NCBI GenBank assembly: GCA_014656495.1
Contig: BNCN01000003.1
Span: 434,001 to 498,000 of the forward strand
Length of the DNA: 64,000 nucleotides
Direction: 5' to 3'
Source: Comamonas sp. KCTC 72670
GTDB lineage: Bacteria > Myxococcota > Myxococcia > Myxococcales > Myxococcaceae
Part shown: positions 11,538 through 20,469 of the stretch, one piece after another
Layout of the letters: each line of letters opens with the position of its first letter
Position numbering within the stretch: the first letter of the stretch is position 1
Made by a program: the position numbers and the translations under genes
The notes under the pieces: model-generated
Databases searched by the model: none
What the model was told of the DNA's origin: nothing
What the model saw: only the letters and a program-made list of their open reading frames with translations

Positions 11538-12302
11538 CTAGCCGATGAGCTGCACGGGGGGAGAGTGTGAAGGCTCCTCGAAGATGGGGGCCTCGAAGCG
11601 CAGCACGAGGGGCAGGTGGTCAGACGCCACGCGGCTCAGCTCCGTGCGATGCGGGTGGATGGCGAGCGGCCGCACGCCCGCGTCCACGAAGATGCGATCC
11701 AACCGCAGCAAGGGCAGGCGCGTGGGGTACGTCCGCGCGGGCGTGCGCAGCTCCAGCGCCGCGTCGTGGATGGCCTGGCGCACCAGCGACGGCACCGGCC
11801 CGTTTCCCCAGTAGTTGAAATCTCCACACACGACCAACGGGTCCTTCCGCACGGCGTCCCGGAGGATGTCCGACGACAGGAGCATGGCCTCCTGTTTTCG
11901 CCGCTCGCCCAGGCGCAGGCCCAGGTGGAGCGAGAAGACGTGAAGCTGCGCGCCGTCCCCCAGGTCCAGGTCGCAGCGCAGCGCCCCGCGAGGCTCGCGG
12001 CGCCCCACGCTCAAGTCGTAGTTCTTCGACTTGAGGATGGGCAGCCGCGAAAGGATGGCGTTGCCGTAGCGCCGGCCGTTGCGAACGACGTTGGGCCCGA
12101 AGGCCATGTGCAGCCCGAGCAGGTCGGCCAGGTGCTCGGGCTGGTCCTCGCGGGGCGTCACGGCGCGGAAGTCTCCAACCTCCTGAAGGGCGATGATGTC
12201 CGCGTCCACTTCGCGGAGCACCGCGCCCACGCGCCCCAGGTCGAAGCGGCCGTCCGTCCCGATACCGCTATGGATGTTGTACGAAACGAGCCTCAGCTCC
12301 AC
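11538..12302 (-). CDS. Endonuclease/exonuclease/phosphatase family protein
   Basis: 254 aa metal-dependent phosphodiesterase of the EEP fold. Visible motifs are the N-terminal SYNIHSG (Asn), the metal Glu in DADIIALQEVGD, HVFSLHLGLR, the catalytic CGDFNYW, and the terminal SDHLPLVLRF. The set is complete, so the enzyme should be active; family members cut DNA/RNA abasic sites, phosphoinositides or sphingomyelin, and the substrate is not predictable here. GTG start. No signal peptide, so cytoplasmic. 17 bases downstream of the neighbouring gene, probably one transcript. Confidence 0.85.
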   Translation of the reverse strand: MELRLVSYNIHSGIGTDGRFDLGRVGAVLREVDADIIALQEVGDFRAVTPREDQPEHLADLLGLHMAFGPNVVRNGRRYGNAILSRLPILKSKNYDLSVGRREPRGALRCDLDLGDGAQLHVFSLHLGLRLGERRKQEAMLLSSDILRDAVRKDPLVVCGDFNYWGNGPVPSLVRQAIHDAALELRTPARTYPTRLPLLRLDRIFVDAGVRPLAIHPHRTELSRVASDHLPLVLRFEAPIFEEPSHSPPVQLIG

Positions 12303-12319
12303 GCGCGTCGCTCACCCGG

Positions 12320-12844
12320 TCAGGACAACGGCAGGATGCGGCCCGCGGCCATGCGCACGATGGTGACCGGCAGCAGGATGAGCCGAGACACGGCCTTGAC
12401 GGCATCCCCCAGGCCTCCGCGCAGCGCCTGGACCTGATGCCCGGCCTCGTCGCGAATCTCCGCCATCCGCGCGCGGGGCGGCTGCTCCCGCGTGGGCGGC
12501 AGCGCGCCAATGGGCGACGTCGCGCCCACCGCGGGCGTCTCGGCCTTCTTCGCGGCGCGCTTCGTGCGCCGCTTGGGGCCCGTGAAGCTGGGGCCGTGCG
12601 AGAACTTGGCGTCGGGCTCGGGCCGCGCCAGCTCCTCGAGCTGCGCCTCCATCTGGTGCGCGATGTAGAGCTCTTCCGTCTCCGCGAAGCGCTTGCCGTA
12701 GTGCACGCCCTCGTGGCTGTCCATGGCCTCCGGATGGGCCTTGGAGTGCGCCAGCCGCGCCTTGTCCTGCCGACGCAGGCTTCGCTTCGGCGCCGGCAGC
12801 GTCTTCGGAACCTGGTAGTGGTCAAAGCTATAGGGACGAGGCAT
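12320..12844 (-). CDS. Hypothetical basic protein
   Basis: 174 aa from ATG 12844 (MPRPYSFDHYQ), preferred to an in-frame ATG at 12859 because GGGAG lies about 10 bases upstream of the inner one. The protein is rich in Lys, Arg and Pro, with a central RRTKRAAKK patch and an amphipathic C-terminus (AVKAVSRLILLPVTIVRMAA) that could touch the membrane. I recognise no family. It probably shares a transcript with the EEP-family gene that follows. Confidence 0.55.
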   Translation of the reverse strand: MPRPYSFDHYQVPKTLPAPKRSLRRQDKARLAHSKAHPEAMDSHEGVHYGKRFAETEELYIAHQMEAQLEELARPEPDAKFSHGPSFTGPKRRTKRAAKKAETPAVGATSPIGALPPTREQPPRARMAEIRDEAGHQVQALRGGLGDAVKAVSRLILLPVTIVRMAAGRILPLS

Positions 12845-13144
12845 CCGCGAATCTCCCATTCATCGAGTCCGTTCAGAAGCTAGGAAGCCCCCAGTCCCTC
12901 GGGTACGCCTTGACGCAATCCGCCCCGCCCGGCCGCTTGCTCCACGGGCGTGCAGGCTCCGCGATGTCGGGGGTTACCGCCCAAGTGCTGGCAACTCCTT
13001 GCGTCGGCGCCTCCGTCGAAAAGCGTGCAGCCGTCATCCCACCCAGGCGGCGAACCGAGCGCTTTCGAAGGTGGGAGCAAGCGTGCGGCGGATCTCCACC
13101 ACACCCCGGGAAGAGTTGCGCGCGACGTGGTGTAAAAACGGCCC

Positions 13145-14134
13145 ATGCCTTCGCACGCACCCGGCCGGAAGAATTCCAAGTCCCCTTTCCTGCTCCTCGC
13201 CCTGCTCGCGATCGGAGCGAAGGCAGGGGCGTCCGAAAACGCCGCCGTCCCTGTTCGCGCGGCGTCAGGGCAGGCAGCCGAGGAGCACGCGCCCCGCCTG
13301 ACGCTCCAGCCGGACACGGCCAAGCCGGGAGACCCGGTGCTGGTCATGGTGAGCGGCGTGACGGCGCCGCCCACGGGGACGCTCGCGGGCCGCGCGCTGC
13401 GCTTCTTCGCGTGGGGAGACGGCTACCTGGCCGTGACGGGCCTTCCGGTGGAGGCGACGCCCGGCACCGCGCAGGTGACGGCCCTGGGCCCCGTCACGAA
13501 AGGCGCGCCGCAGGTGGAGCTGAAGGGCACGTTGAAGGTCGTGGAGCCGGGCTACCCGTCACGCGAGCTGCGCGTCGCGGGCAAGTACGTGAAGCCGCCG
13601 GCCGCGGTGCGCAAGCGCATGGCGGCGGACCGCCAGGCCTTCGCCGAGGCCTTCGCGCAGCCCTTCGCCGCGCCCCACTTCACCCAGAACTTCGCGTGGC
13701 CCCGCGAGGACCGCATCACCGCGCCCTTCGGAGACCGCCGCACCTTCAACGGCAAGCTGTCCAGCCAGCACTTCGGCGTGGACATCGACGGGGACCCGGG
13801 CACGCAGGTGGTGTCCGCCAATGACGGCACGGTGGTAATGGCGCGCGACAACTACGCGGCGGGCAACACGGTGCTCGTGCACCACGGCGCGGGCCTGTAC
13901 ACGGCGTACTTCCACCTGTCGCGCATCGACGTGAAGAACGGCGACAGGGTGAAGCAGGGGCAGGACCTGGGCCGGGTGGGCAGCACGGGCCGCGTCACCG
14001 GGCCGCACCTGCACTGGGGCGTGAAGGTGGACGGGCTGTGGGTGGATGGCCAGAGCCTGCTGAAGATGGACTTCTTCCCGCACCTGCCGCCCAGCGTGGC
14101 CCGGAGCGAAACCACCGGGCTCACCACGCCGTAG
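13145..14134 (+). CDS. M23-family (LytM-type) peptidase, exported
   Basis: 329 aa. A Lys/Arg-rich start and a hydrophobic run (SPFLLLALLAIGAKAGA) form a signal peptide. The C-terminal domain has the lysostaphin-type zinc site: HFGVDIDGDPGT (His and Asp ligands) and the later GPHLHWGVKVDG (HxH), with VLVHHGAGLYTAYFHLS between, so it is predicted active on peptidoglycan cross-links. Residues about 45-145 form a beta-rich, non-catalytic region. It stands alone on the + strand, converging with the crotonase gene 6 bases away. Confidence 0.88.
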   Translation: MPSHAPGRKNSKSPFLLLALLAIGAKAGASENAAVPVRAASGQAAEEHAPRLTLQPDTAKPGDPVLVMVSGVTAPPTGTLAGRALRFFAWGDGYLAVTGLPVEATPGTAQVTALGPVTKGAPQVELKGTLKVVEPGYPSRELRVAGKYVKPPAAVRKRMAADRQAFAEAFAQPFAAPHFTQNFAWPREDRITAPFGDRRTFNGKLSSQHFGVDIDGDPGTQVVSANDGTVVMARDNYAAGNTVLVHHGAGLYTAYFHLSRIDVKNGDRVKQGQDLGRVGSTGRVTGPHLHWGVKVDGLWVDGQSLLKMDFFPHLPPSVARSETTGLTTP

Positions 14135-14140
14135 CCGCGC

Positions 14141-14923
14141 TCAGCGGTCGTGCCACTTGGGCGGGCGCTTCTCCAGGAAGGCGGAGATGCCCTCCCCCGC
14201 GTCGTCCGCCAGCACGTTGAGCGACAGCTGGGAGGCCAGGTACTCCAGCGCGGCGGGCAGCGGCAGGTCCTCCGCGGTGAAGAAGGCTCGCCGGCCCAGC
14301 GCGAGCACGGCCTGGCTCTTCCCCGCCAGCTTCCCCGCGAGCGCGGACACCGCGCCGTCCAGCTCCGCGGCGGGCACCACGCGGTTGAGCAGGCCCAGCG
14401 TCAGCGCCTCGCGCGCGGGCAGCCGGTCCCCCGTCAACACCAGCTCCAGCGCCCGCTTGCGGCCCAGGTGCCGCTGGAGGAGCGCCATCATCATCATGGG
14501 GAAGAGGCCCACGTCGATTTCGGGCGTGCCCAGGTCCGCGGTGTCCACGGCGACGGCCAAATCACACGCCAGCACCAGCCCCAGCCCTCCGGCCAGCGCA
14601 TGGCCGTTGACGCGCGCCACGGTGGGCTTGCGCAGCTCCTGGAAGCGGGCCAGCAGCCGCCCGTAGGAGCGCCGGCCTTCATGCGTGGACAGGAAGCCCT
14701 CGTCGCCCGCCATGGTGCCCAGGTCGCCGCCCGCGCAGAAGACCTTCTCGCCCGCGCCGGTGAGCACCACCACGCGCACGGCCGCGTCGGACTCCGCCCG
14801 CTCCAGCGCCGCCATCAGCTCGCGCACCACGCCGGGTGACAGCGCGTTGCGGGCCTTGGGCCGGTCGATGGTCAGGAGCGCTTGGGGGCCTTGGACTTCG
14901 TAGCGGACTTCTCCGGCTTCCAT
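14141..14923 (-). CDS. Enoyl-CoA hydratase/isomerase (crotonase) family protein
   Basis: 260 aa with the crotonase core: IDRPKARNAL, an oxyanion-hole strand VFCAGGDL, and a GTPEIDVGLFPM motif carrying one catalytic Glu. The second Glu expected in the GxALGGGxE position is absent: the sequence reads GHALAGGLGLVLACD, with Gly. Single-Glu members are often isomerases or other acyl-CoA enzymes rather than true hydratases. The start codon lies 52 bases inside the upstream TetR gene, so they form one unit and the regulator may control acyl-CoA use. Substrate not assignable. Confidence 0.82.
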   Translation of the reverse strand: MEAGEVRYEVQGPQALLTIDRPKARNALSPGVVRELMAALERAESDAAVRVVVLTGAGEKVFCAGGDLGTMAGDEGFLSTHEGRRSYGRLLARFQELRKPTVARVNGHALAGGLGLVLACDLAVAVDTADLGTPEIDVGLFPMMMMALLQRHLGRKRALELVLTGDRLPAREALTLGLLNRVVPAAELDGAVSALAGKLAGKSQAVLALGRRAFFTAEDLPLPAALEYLASQLSLNVLADDAGEGISAFLEKRPPKWHDR

Positions 14924-15573
14924 TCGGACACCTCCGCTGCCTGGGCGCCGGTGAGGACGCCGTAAAGGAAGGAGTTCGCGATCTGCGCCTTGGCCTGCTC
15001 CAGCGCCTCGGGGTCTCTCGCGTCGGCCAGGCCCACGACGAAGGCGGTGAGCCCCATCTCGATGTTGCCGAAGAGCAGCGCGGAGGCCAGATGCGCGTCC
15101 AGCTCCGGCCGCAGCTCGCCGCGCTCACGCGCGACGCTGAACAGCCCCGAGCTGAGCCGGATGGCGTCCACGAAGGCCGTCTGCCGGTTGATGCGCGAGC
15201 CCGCGGGGCTGCGGGCAATCTCCAGGATGAGGACCTTCACCGCGCGCGGGTCCACCCGGTACGCCTCGAAGGCCACGTCCACGATGCCGCGCACCTTCTC
15301 CGCGAGCGTGCCCTCGCCCTCCACCACCGCGCGCACGCGCGTGACGAAGCCGCTCCAGCCCGTGTCGAACACGGTCTCCAGCAGCTCATCCTTGTTCTTG
15401 AAGTAGTGGTAGACGAGGCCGTACGCGACGCCGGCCTCCTTGGCCACGTCCGCGATGCGGCAACCGTGGTAGCCCTTGCGGGCGAACACGTCGATGGCTG
15501 CCCGGAGGATGGTGCGGCGTCGCTCGCTCTCACGGGAGCCGCTGTCCGCCGCCGGCTTGTTCTGCTGGCCCAC
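14872..15573 (-). CDS. TetR/AcrR family transcriptional regulator
   Basis: 233 aa. The N-terminal helix-turn-helix is canonical (ILRAAIDVFARKGYHGCRI then DVAKEAGVAYGLVYHYFKNK, residues about 20-68), followed by an all-helical ligand-binding domain and a basic tail (SATKSKAPKRS). GTG start at 15573 with GGAGG 5 bases upstream. It resembles the FadR-type TetR proteins that respond to acyl-CoA, which would suit the crotonase gene it overlaps, but that is inference from context. It is first in a two-gene unit. Confidence 0.88.
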   Translation of the reverse strand: MGQQNKPAADSGSRESERRRTILRAAIDVFARKGYHGCRIADVAKEAGVAYGLVYHYFKNKDELLETVFDTGWSGFVTRVRAVVEGEGTLAEKVRGIVDVAFEAYRVDPRAVKVLILEIARSPAGSRINRQTAFVDAIRLSSGLFSVARERGELRPELDAHLASALLFGNIEMGLTAFVVGLADARDPEALEQAKAQIANSFLYGVLTGAQAAEVSEWKPEKSATKSKAPKRS

Positions 15574-15680
15574 GAGGTCCTCCGCCGGCGGGTGATTCGC
15601 CAGTCAACCAGCGGAGAACCTACGGAGGGCGGGCCCTGGGGTCAATGCCTTCGTGGGCCCGCCCGAGCAAACGGCGCTGA

Positions 15681-17216
15681 CTACTCCACGGTGCCCGTCA
15701 TGGTGGGGCCGAGGACGTAGACCTGGTGGCCCTCCTCCTGCGCCGCCGTGTACTTGCACAGCGGGTCCACCTTCCACGGGACAGGCGGGTTGGAGGGCGC
15801 CGGCGCCGGCCCCTCGGAGGGCTGCTCGTGCACGTCGCTGATGAGGTACGTCTCGAAGTTGAAGGACGGGTACGACAGCGCGATGCCCGTGCCGGCCTGG
15901 CTCACCTTGACGGGCCCCGAGGCCCCACCGAGGCAACCGTCATCCGCGCCGTTCTGCGCGATGCGGTTGAACCAGGGGTCGGAGACGATGAAGGAGACCG
16001 AGATGCCACCGAAGTGCGAGATGAACGGCGGCGGCGCGATGGGCGGGGAGATCTGCAGCATCGTGTCGGTCCGGTCCAGCCCGTGGGGCATGCCCGTCCA
16101 GAGGATGCGCTCCTGCACCCAGATGAGCGTGCTGGCGTCGTGGCGGCCGTTCTTGCCCGTCCAGCGGCCGTCGCCGTTGGTGTCGACGTAGCGCTCGCCC
16201 GGGTCCCACGTCCCGTTGTCGTTGTTGTCGACGAAGGGCTCGGTCGTGTCCTCGAAGGGCTCGCCCGGATCCCACACGCCGTTGTTGTTCAGGTCGTCGA
16301 AGGCCTCCTCACCGCTGGTGATGGCGATCAGCGAGACCAGGTTGTCACGCGGGTTGTTGACGATGCCCGGGCGGATGGGGTCCGGACGGCGCGGCTCCGG
16401 GCGGTCCTGCTGCGGCTGCGCGGCGTTGCCGTAGCTGGCGATGGGGTTCTCGTCCCAGAGGAACGGGTGCATCCAGAGCGGCGCCAGGTACTCGCCGGTG
16501 TGCGTGGCGTCCTTCACCGGGTTCCAGGTGAACACGCCCGGCTCCACGTCCTGGGGCAGGGGCAGCGAGGTCTTGTAGAGGACCTCCGCGTTGCCCACGA
16601 CGTCCGTGACCGTCACGGCGCTGGGGCCAATGGTGCCGGCCTCGGTGAGGAAGGAGACCTGGGCGCCGACCACGCCGTCGCCGTTGCGATCACCCACGTG
16701 CGCGATGCACTTGAGCTTCACGCCCGCGATGAGGCTGCGCGTGTCGTCCCAGGCGCCAATGGCGTGGTGCAGACCGGAGGCGTTGCCGGAGAACGAGCCG
16801 CACTGGAAGGTGAACTGGCGGGAGTTGGAGTTGGTGCCCGCGAAGCTGACCACGGGGCTGACGGCGCGCTTCATCTCGGCGCCCGTGCCAGCCGTGGCGA
16901 TGACGACGGCGGAGGCCACGCGGCCACCGCGCGCCACCACCTGCACCGTCACCAGGCCGTCGTTGGGATTGGTGACACCCTCGGTGGGCGACAGCTCGAC
17001 GCCCGGCACCGGGGACTCCAGCGTGAAGGACACCTGCGTACCGGCTTGCGGCTGGCCTCGGGTATCCACCGCGCGGAAACGCAGCGTGGTGATTTCACCC
17101 AGTCGCGGCTGAGCCGGTGACTGGTCCACGAACTCAAGTGTCGCGGGAGCCGACGGCGAGCATGCGATGAAAAGCAGGCTCGCGAAGGCCACCCACGGGG
17201 CCAGACCCGGACGCAT
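15681..17216 (-). CDS. Lipoprotein with Ig-like domain and Asp-rich calcium-type loops
   Basis: 511 aa from ATG 17216, which gives a lipoprotein signal (MRPGLAPWVAFASLLFIAC). Residues about 35-120 look like a bacterial Ig-like (Big_1) domain with RAVDTRGQPQAGTQVSF and NPNDGLVTVQVVARGG, and a second copy-like segment appears around residues 160-240. Residues about 300-370 hold three Asp/Asn loops (DLNNNGVWDPGEPFED, DNNDNGTWDPGERYVD, TNGDGRW) of the dockerin/calcium type. The last third is unrecognised and Cys-poor. Likely a surface protein; partner unknown. Expressed after the XRE regulator gene on the same strand, 158 bases downstream. Confidence 0.72.
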   Translation of the reverse strand: MRPGLAPWVAFASLLFIACSPSAPATLEFVDQSPAQPRLGEITTLRFRAVDTRGQPQAGTQVSFTLESPVPGVELSPTEGVTNPNDGLVTVQVVARGGRVASAVVIATAGTGAEMKRAVSPVVSFAGTNSNSRQFTFQCGSFSGNASGLHHAIGAWDDTRSLIAGVKLKCIAHVGDRNGDGVVGAQVSFLTEAGTIGPSAVTVTDVVGNAEVLYKTSLPLPQDVEPGVFTWNPVKDATHTGEYLAPLWMHPFLWDENPIASYGNAAQPQQDRPEPRRPDPIRPGIVNNPRDNLVSLIAITSGEEAFDDLNNNGVWDPGEPFEDTTEPFVDNNDNGTWDPGERYVDTNGDGRWTGKNGRHDASTLIWVQERILWTGMPHGLDRTDTMLQISPPIAPPPFISHFGGISVSFIVSDPWFNRIAQNGADDGCLGGASGPVKVSQAGTGIALSYPSFNFETYLISDVHEQPSEGPAPAPSNPPVPWKVDPLCKYTAAQEEGHQVYVLGPTMTGTVE

Positions 17217-17374
17217 CAGTGGAAACTCCTTGAAGGCGATGAAGGAAGCGGGCTGTACGCGAGCAGCGCACAGCGCATCTTCCGCATCTTCCCGGGCCAC
17301 CTACCGTCCAGTCAAGGACAGGACAGGTGGACCGGCGCCCACTTGCGTCCAGGGCCTGGAATCCCTGGGGGATG

Positions 17375-17725
17375 TCAGGCGGCGGTGCCGCTGAACATCA
17401 CCCGCGCCACGCCCAGAAGACGGTCCACGTCCCGGGCGGTGAGGCCTCGGGCGCGCGCGAAGTCAGACAGGGGCCGCAGGAGGTCCTCCGTCTGAGCAAG
17501 GGTCTGCTCCGTTCCCGTGAAGAGCTCGCCCAGGCTCACGCCCAGGGCGTTGGCGAGTGCGGCCAGCGTCTCCACATGGGGGACGCGCTCGCCACGCTCA
17601 ATCATCGAGAGGAACGACACGCTGATCTGCGCTCGCTCGGCGAGCTCTTCCTGCGTCCAGCGCTCCGGCCGCTGTGTCCGAAGCTCGCGGATGCGCTGCC
17701 CAATTCGTTTTCCGAGGTCCGACAC
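17375..17725 (-). CDS. XRE-family (Cro/CI-type) transcriptional regulator
   Basis: 116 aa from GTG 17725, chosen because AGGAG lies 9 bases upstream and the frame before it has no good start. Residues about 5-65 form a helix-turn-helix (GQRIRELRTQRPERWTQEEL, then AERAQISVSFLSMIERGER, then LANALGVSLGELF). The C-terminal 45 residues are helical with no ligand domain. Upstream lies an inverted repeat at 17758-17785 that could be its operator. Downstream gene is a lipoprotein. Target genes unknown. Confidence 0.85.
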   Translation of the reverse strand: MSDLGKRIGQRIRELRTQRPERWTQEELAERAQISVSFLSMIERGERVPHVETLAALANALGVSLGELFTGTEQTLAQTEDLLRPLSDFARARGLTARDVDRLLGVARVMFSGTAA

Positions 17726-17757
17726 GAAGTACTTCTCCTGGCTGTTTCGGGGTTGGA

Positions 17758-17785
17758 GGAACCACCACCCACGGCTGGTGATTCC
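17758..17785 (-). promoter_or_regulatory. Inverted repeat upstream of XRE gene (possible operator or lptD terminator)
   Basis: GGAACCACCA (17758-17767) and TGGTGATTCC (17776-17785) match as an inverted repeat in 9 of 10 positions with an 8-base spacer. It begins at the lptD stop codon and ends 33 bases upstream of the GTG start of the XRE gene. It has no T-tract, so an operator for the XRE protein is at least as likely as a terminator for lptD. Confidence 0.45.
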
Positions 17786-20421
17786 TAGCCTCCGGAACCA
17801 AAGGATCCGAAATTCGCCACGATGAGGTTGATGCCGGAGAATTCCAGCCCCAGCTCCCGCCGCAGCGTCATCACTCCCTCGACCCGCCAGCAGTCGCATG
17901 CAGGCCCATACGAGAGGCCGAACGTCTGCTGTGCTAGGGGGCGATTTTCTTGAGTTATAGGATCCCGGTAAAGCGGTTGCACAATTGCTTCGTACCGCAC
18001 TCCCAGCCCAAATCCGAGCTTCAAACGCGTACCCGCGATGAGGGCCTGAGCCCGTTCGGCCGGAGAGAAGCCGGGTTCTACTCGGGATAGTCCGCCTACC
18101 AAGGTATCCAGCGAGCGGCGAATGGCGTCCGGGCCCACAGAACGGCCGTTCGCTCCTCTGCGGCGGTCCTCATCTGAGATACCCAGCAGATCATCGAAGC
18201 GCGCGTAGACGGTGTGTCCCTTGCCGTCATCGACGTTGAGCTCCGCGGCCATCCCGGAGATGCGGCCCGCGGTGGGATCGTACCGGACCGTGCCCGCGGC
18301 GGTCAGGATGCCCGCGGAGGCGCTGAGGCGCGCGAAGGTGTCGCGCAGCACGGGCCCGGCGTCATCGATCTTCCCCGCGGCGGGAACATGGCGAGTGAGG
18401 TCGAAGCCCTGACCGATGCGCAGCCGCAGCGGCTCGCGGAGGGTGTTGCCCTGCTTGATGCGCAGCGTCTGGTCCACGGCGAGCACCGCGTGCAGGAACC
18501 CGCGCGTGCGCCCATCGGGTTGATACGGAACGGCCGCGTCCACCTCATCATAGGGCCGCGCCGAGCCATCCTCGGACGCGCCCGCGGTGGGAAGACTCCC
18601 CCACCCTCCCGGCACGTAGCGCAGCTCCAGCGAAGGCGTGATGGCGTGGCGGAAGCTCGTCTCCTTCCCCTGGAACGTGCGCGCCAGTTGGCTCTCCAGG
18701 AACAGCCCCGCGATGGGATAGCCGCGCTGCCACGTCCTGCCGGAGACCTCGCCCAGCCACACGTCCTGGCGCAAACCCAGTGACGGGGACACCCGCATCA
18801 GGTCGCCCACCGCGAAGGACGTCGACAGGCGCGGGTGGAAGTCCACGCGGTCGCGCGCCTCGCGGTCGTTCGAGTTGAAGATGCCGTCGGACTGGGTGGT
18901 GTCCGGGGTCAAGGTCCGGGTGACCGCCACGGGGTCGAACGCGGAGTAGTCGCCCGAGCGACGGAAGATACCGTCGATGCCCTCATCACCGTGCCCCCCC
19001 CGTAGCGGCGCCAGTCGGGCGTACTGCACCGCCAGCCCCCCCATGAGCCCGCCCAGCACGGGGCGCTCAGGCAACGACAGCGTGATGGCCGGCAGCCGCT
19101 GGAACGTGGTGGGGGCCGGCAGGACCGGACGCGCGGGGTCCGTGGCCGCAGGCACGCGGTTGTCCTGAAAGAAGCGATACCCCCACCGGATGTCCTGGCG
19201 CAGTGACACATCCAGCCCTGCGTACAGGTCATCCTGACGCTGGTACACCGTGGCGGTGCTCCGCAGATATTGGAACTCGCGGGTGACGATGTCCGCCGTG
19301 AGGTCGCGCGTGTAGTAGCCGTCGGAGACGAACGCGGCGTCCACGCGGTCGTGCCACCCATGGCCCAGGTCCTGGGTGTGTTGCCACGACGACTCCCCTC
19401 GAAGTCCGCGCCGCTCATCGACGAACTCAGGCGTCCTCACGCCATCCACGGTCCGCCTGTAGAACTCGTCGCGCGTCGGGTCCCGGATGGGCCGGAAGTC
19501 ATAGAGGAAGCCGAGCGTGGCGCGTCCCCGGGTCCGCTCGCTGGGGGCGTAACGGAACTCGGTCAACAGACGCGGCCCCTTCACGCCCGTGACGCGAGGC
19601 TCGCTCAGGGTCGGGTCCAGGGGATTGGGAACGGAGGCGCCGCCGCTGAAGTACCCCGGCGTGAACGTCAAATCGTAGCTCTGCCCCAAGGTGATGAAGA
19701 GCGGCTGCTCGAACGCGAAGCCGTTGAGCGAGTTGACGGTGGGCTTGGGAATCAGCAGGCCCGTGCGCCGCTGGGACAGGGGCATGTAGAGCCACGGCAG
19801 CGCCAGCACGGGCACGGACTTCACGTACACGACGGGCAGGGTCATCGTGGCGCGCTCGCCCAGGACGACGGTGGCGGAGGTCGCCTCCATCCGCCAGCCC
19901 GGTTCGTTCGGGCTGCAGTTGCAGGGCGTGAAGGCCAGGTCCTCCACCACGAAGGTGTTCTCCCCCGTGCGCCGGATGCGCGTGCCGCCGAGCAGGACGG
20001 GCGTCTCGCCGATGGCCCGCAGCTCCTGGGGCGTCTTCGCGGCGAACAAGGCGTCCTGGGTGACGCCCTGCTTCTGCATGAAGATGCCGCCCTCGAGGTT
20101 GGCCTCGTAGGTGCGCACGTCCATCGTCACGCGGTCGGCGACGGCGGCCATGCCCCCGGGGCCCACGTACACGACATTGCCGGTGGCGGTGACGAACGGG
20201 TTCGCCGCGTCGTACGTCACTTCGTCGGCGCGCAGCTGCTGGGTGTCCGTGCGAAGCACGGCGTTGCCACGCGCGGTGACGACCTTCGTTTCCGCTTCGT
20301 AGACGACCAGGTCCGCCGTGAGCTGCGCCTTCTCACCGTTGGGCAGGGCCAACGGCGTGGCGAGCGGCACCTGTGACGTGGTGACCAGCAGCGCGGCGGC
20401 GAGCGGGACGAAGAGGCTCAT
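17785..20421 (-). CDS. lptD: LPS-assembly outer-membrane protein LptD
   Basis: 878 aa. A signal-like hydrophobic start (MSLFVPLAAALLVTTSQV) is followed by an OstA/LptA jelly-roll at about residues 30-140 (GNAVLRTDTQQLRADEVTYD, then TATGNVVYVGPGGMAAV) and a long beta-barrel domain (OstA_C) with many aromatic-ended strands. Two CxC pairs are visible, PCNCS near residue 168 and ACDCW near residue 842, comparable with the cysteines that form the disulfides of E. coli LptD. It inserts lipopolysaccharide into the outer leaflet with LptE. The AMIN-domain gene lies 48 bases upstream on the same strand. Confidence 0.88.
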   Translation of the reverse strand: MSLFVPLAAALLVTTSQVPLATPLALPNGEKAQLTADLVVYEAETKVVTARGNAVLRTDTQQLRADEVTYDAANPFVTATGNVVYVGPGGMAAVADRVTMDVRTYEANLEGGIFMQKQGVTQDALFAAKTPQELRAIGETPVLLGGTRIRRTGENTFVVEDLAFTPCNCSPNEPGWRMEATSATVVLGERATMTLPVVYVKSVPVLALPWLYMPLSQRRTGLLIPKPTVNSLNGFAFEQPLFITLGQSYDLTFTPGYFSGGASVPNPLDPTLSEPRVTGVKGPRLLTEFRYAPSERTRGRATLGFLYDFRPIRDPTRDEFYRRTVDGVRTPEFVDERRGLRGESSWQHTQDLGHGWHDRVDAAFVSDGYYTRDLTADIVTREFQYLRSTATVYQRQDDLYAGLDVSLRQDIRWGYRFFQDNRVPAATDPARPVLPAPTTFQRLPAITLSLPERPVLGGLMGGLAVQYARLAPLRGGHGDEGIDGIFRRSGDYSAFDPVAVTRTLTPDTTQSDGIFNSNDREARDRVDFHPRLSTSFAVGDLMRVSPSLGLRQDVWLGEVSGRTWQRGYPIAGLFLESQLARTFQGKETSFRHAITPSLELRYVPGGWGSLPTAGASEDGSARPYDEVDAAVPYQPDGRTRGFLHAVLAVDQTLRIKQGNTLREPLRLRIGQGFDLTRHVPAAGKIDDAGPVLRDTFARLSASAGILTAAGTVRYDPTAGRISGMAAELNVDDGKGHTVYARFDDLLGISDEDRRRGANGRSVGPDAIRRSLDTLVGGLSRVEPGFSPAERAQALIAGTRLKLGFGLGVRYEAIVQPLYRDPITQENRPLAQQTFGLSYGPACDCWRVEGVMTLRRELGLEFSGINLIVANFGSFGSGG

Positions 20422-20469
20422 TCAGGGGGTGCAGGGTATGCCGCGCCCGGACCGAGCGGCCCGCCCTTT

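Noticed and set aside
12873-13160. Short minus-strand open frame before the M23 peptidase gene
   Set aside because: No ribosome site, odd composition and no family; the region probably holds the promoter of the peptidase.
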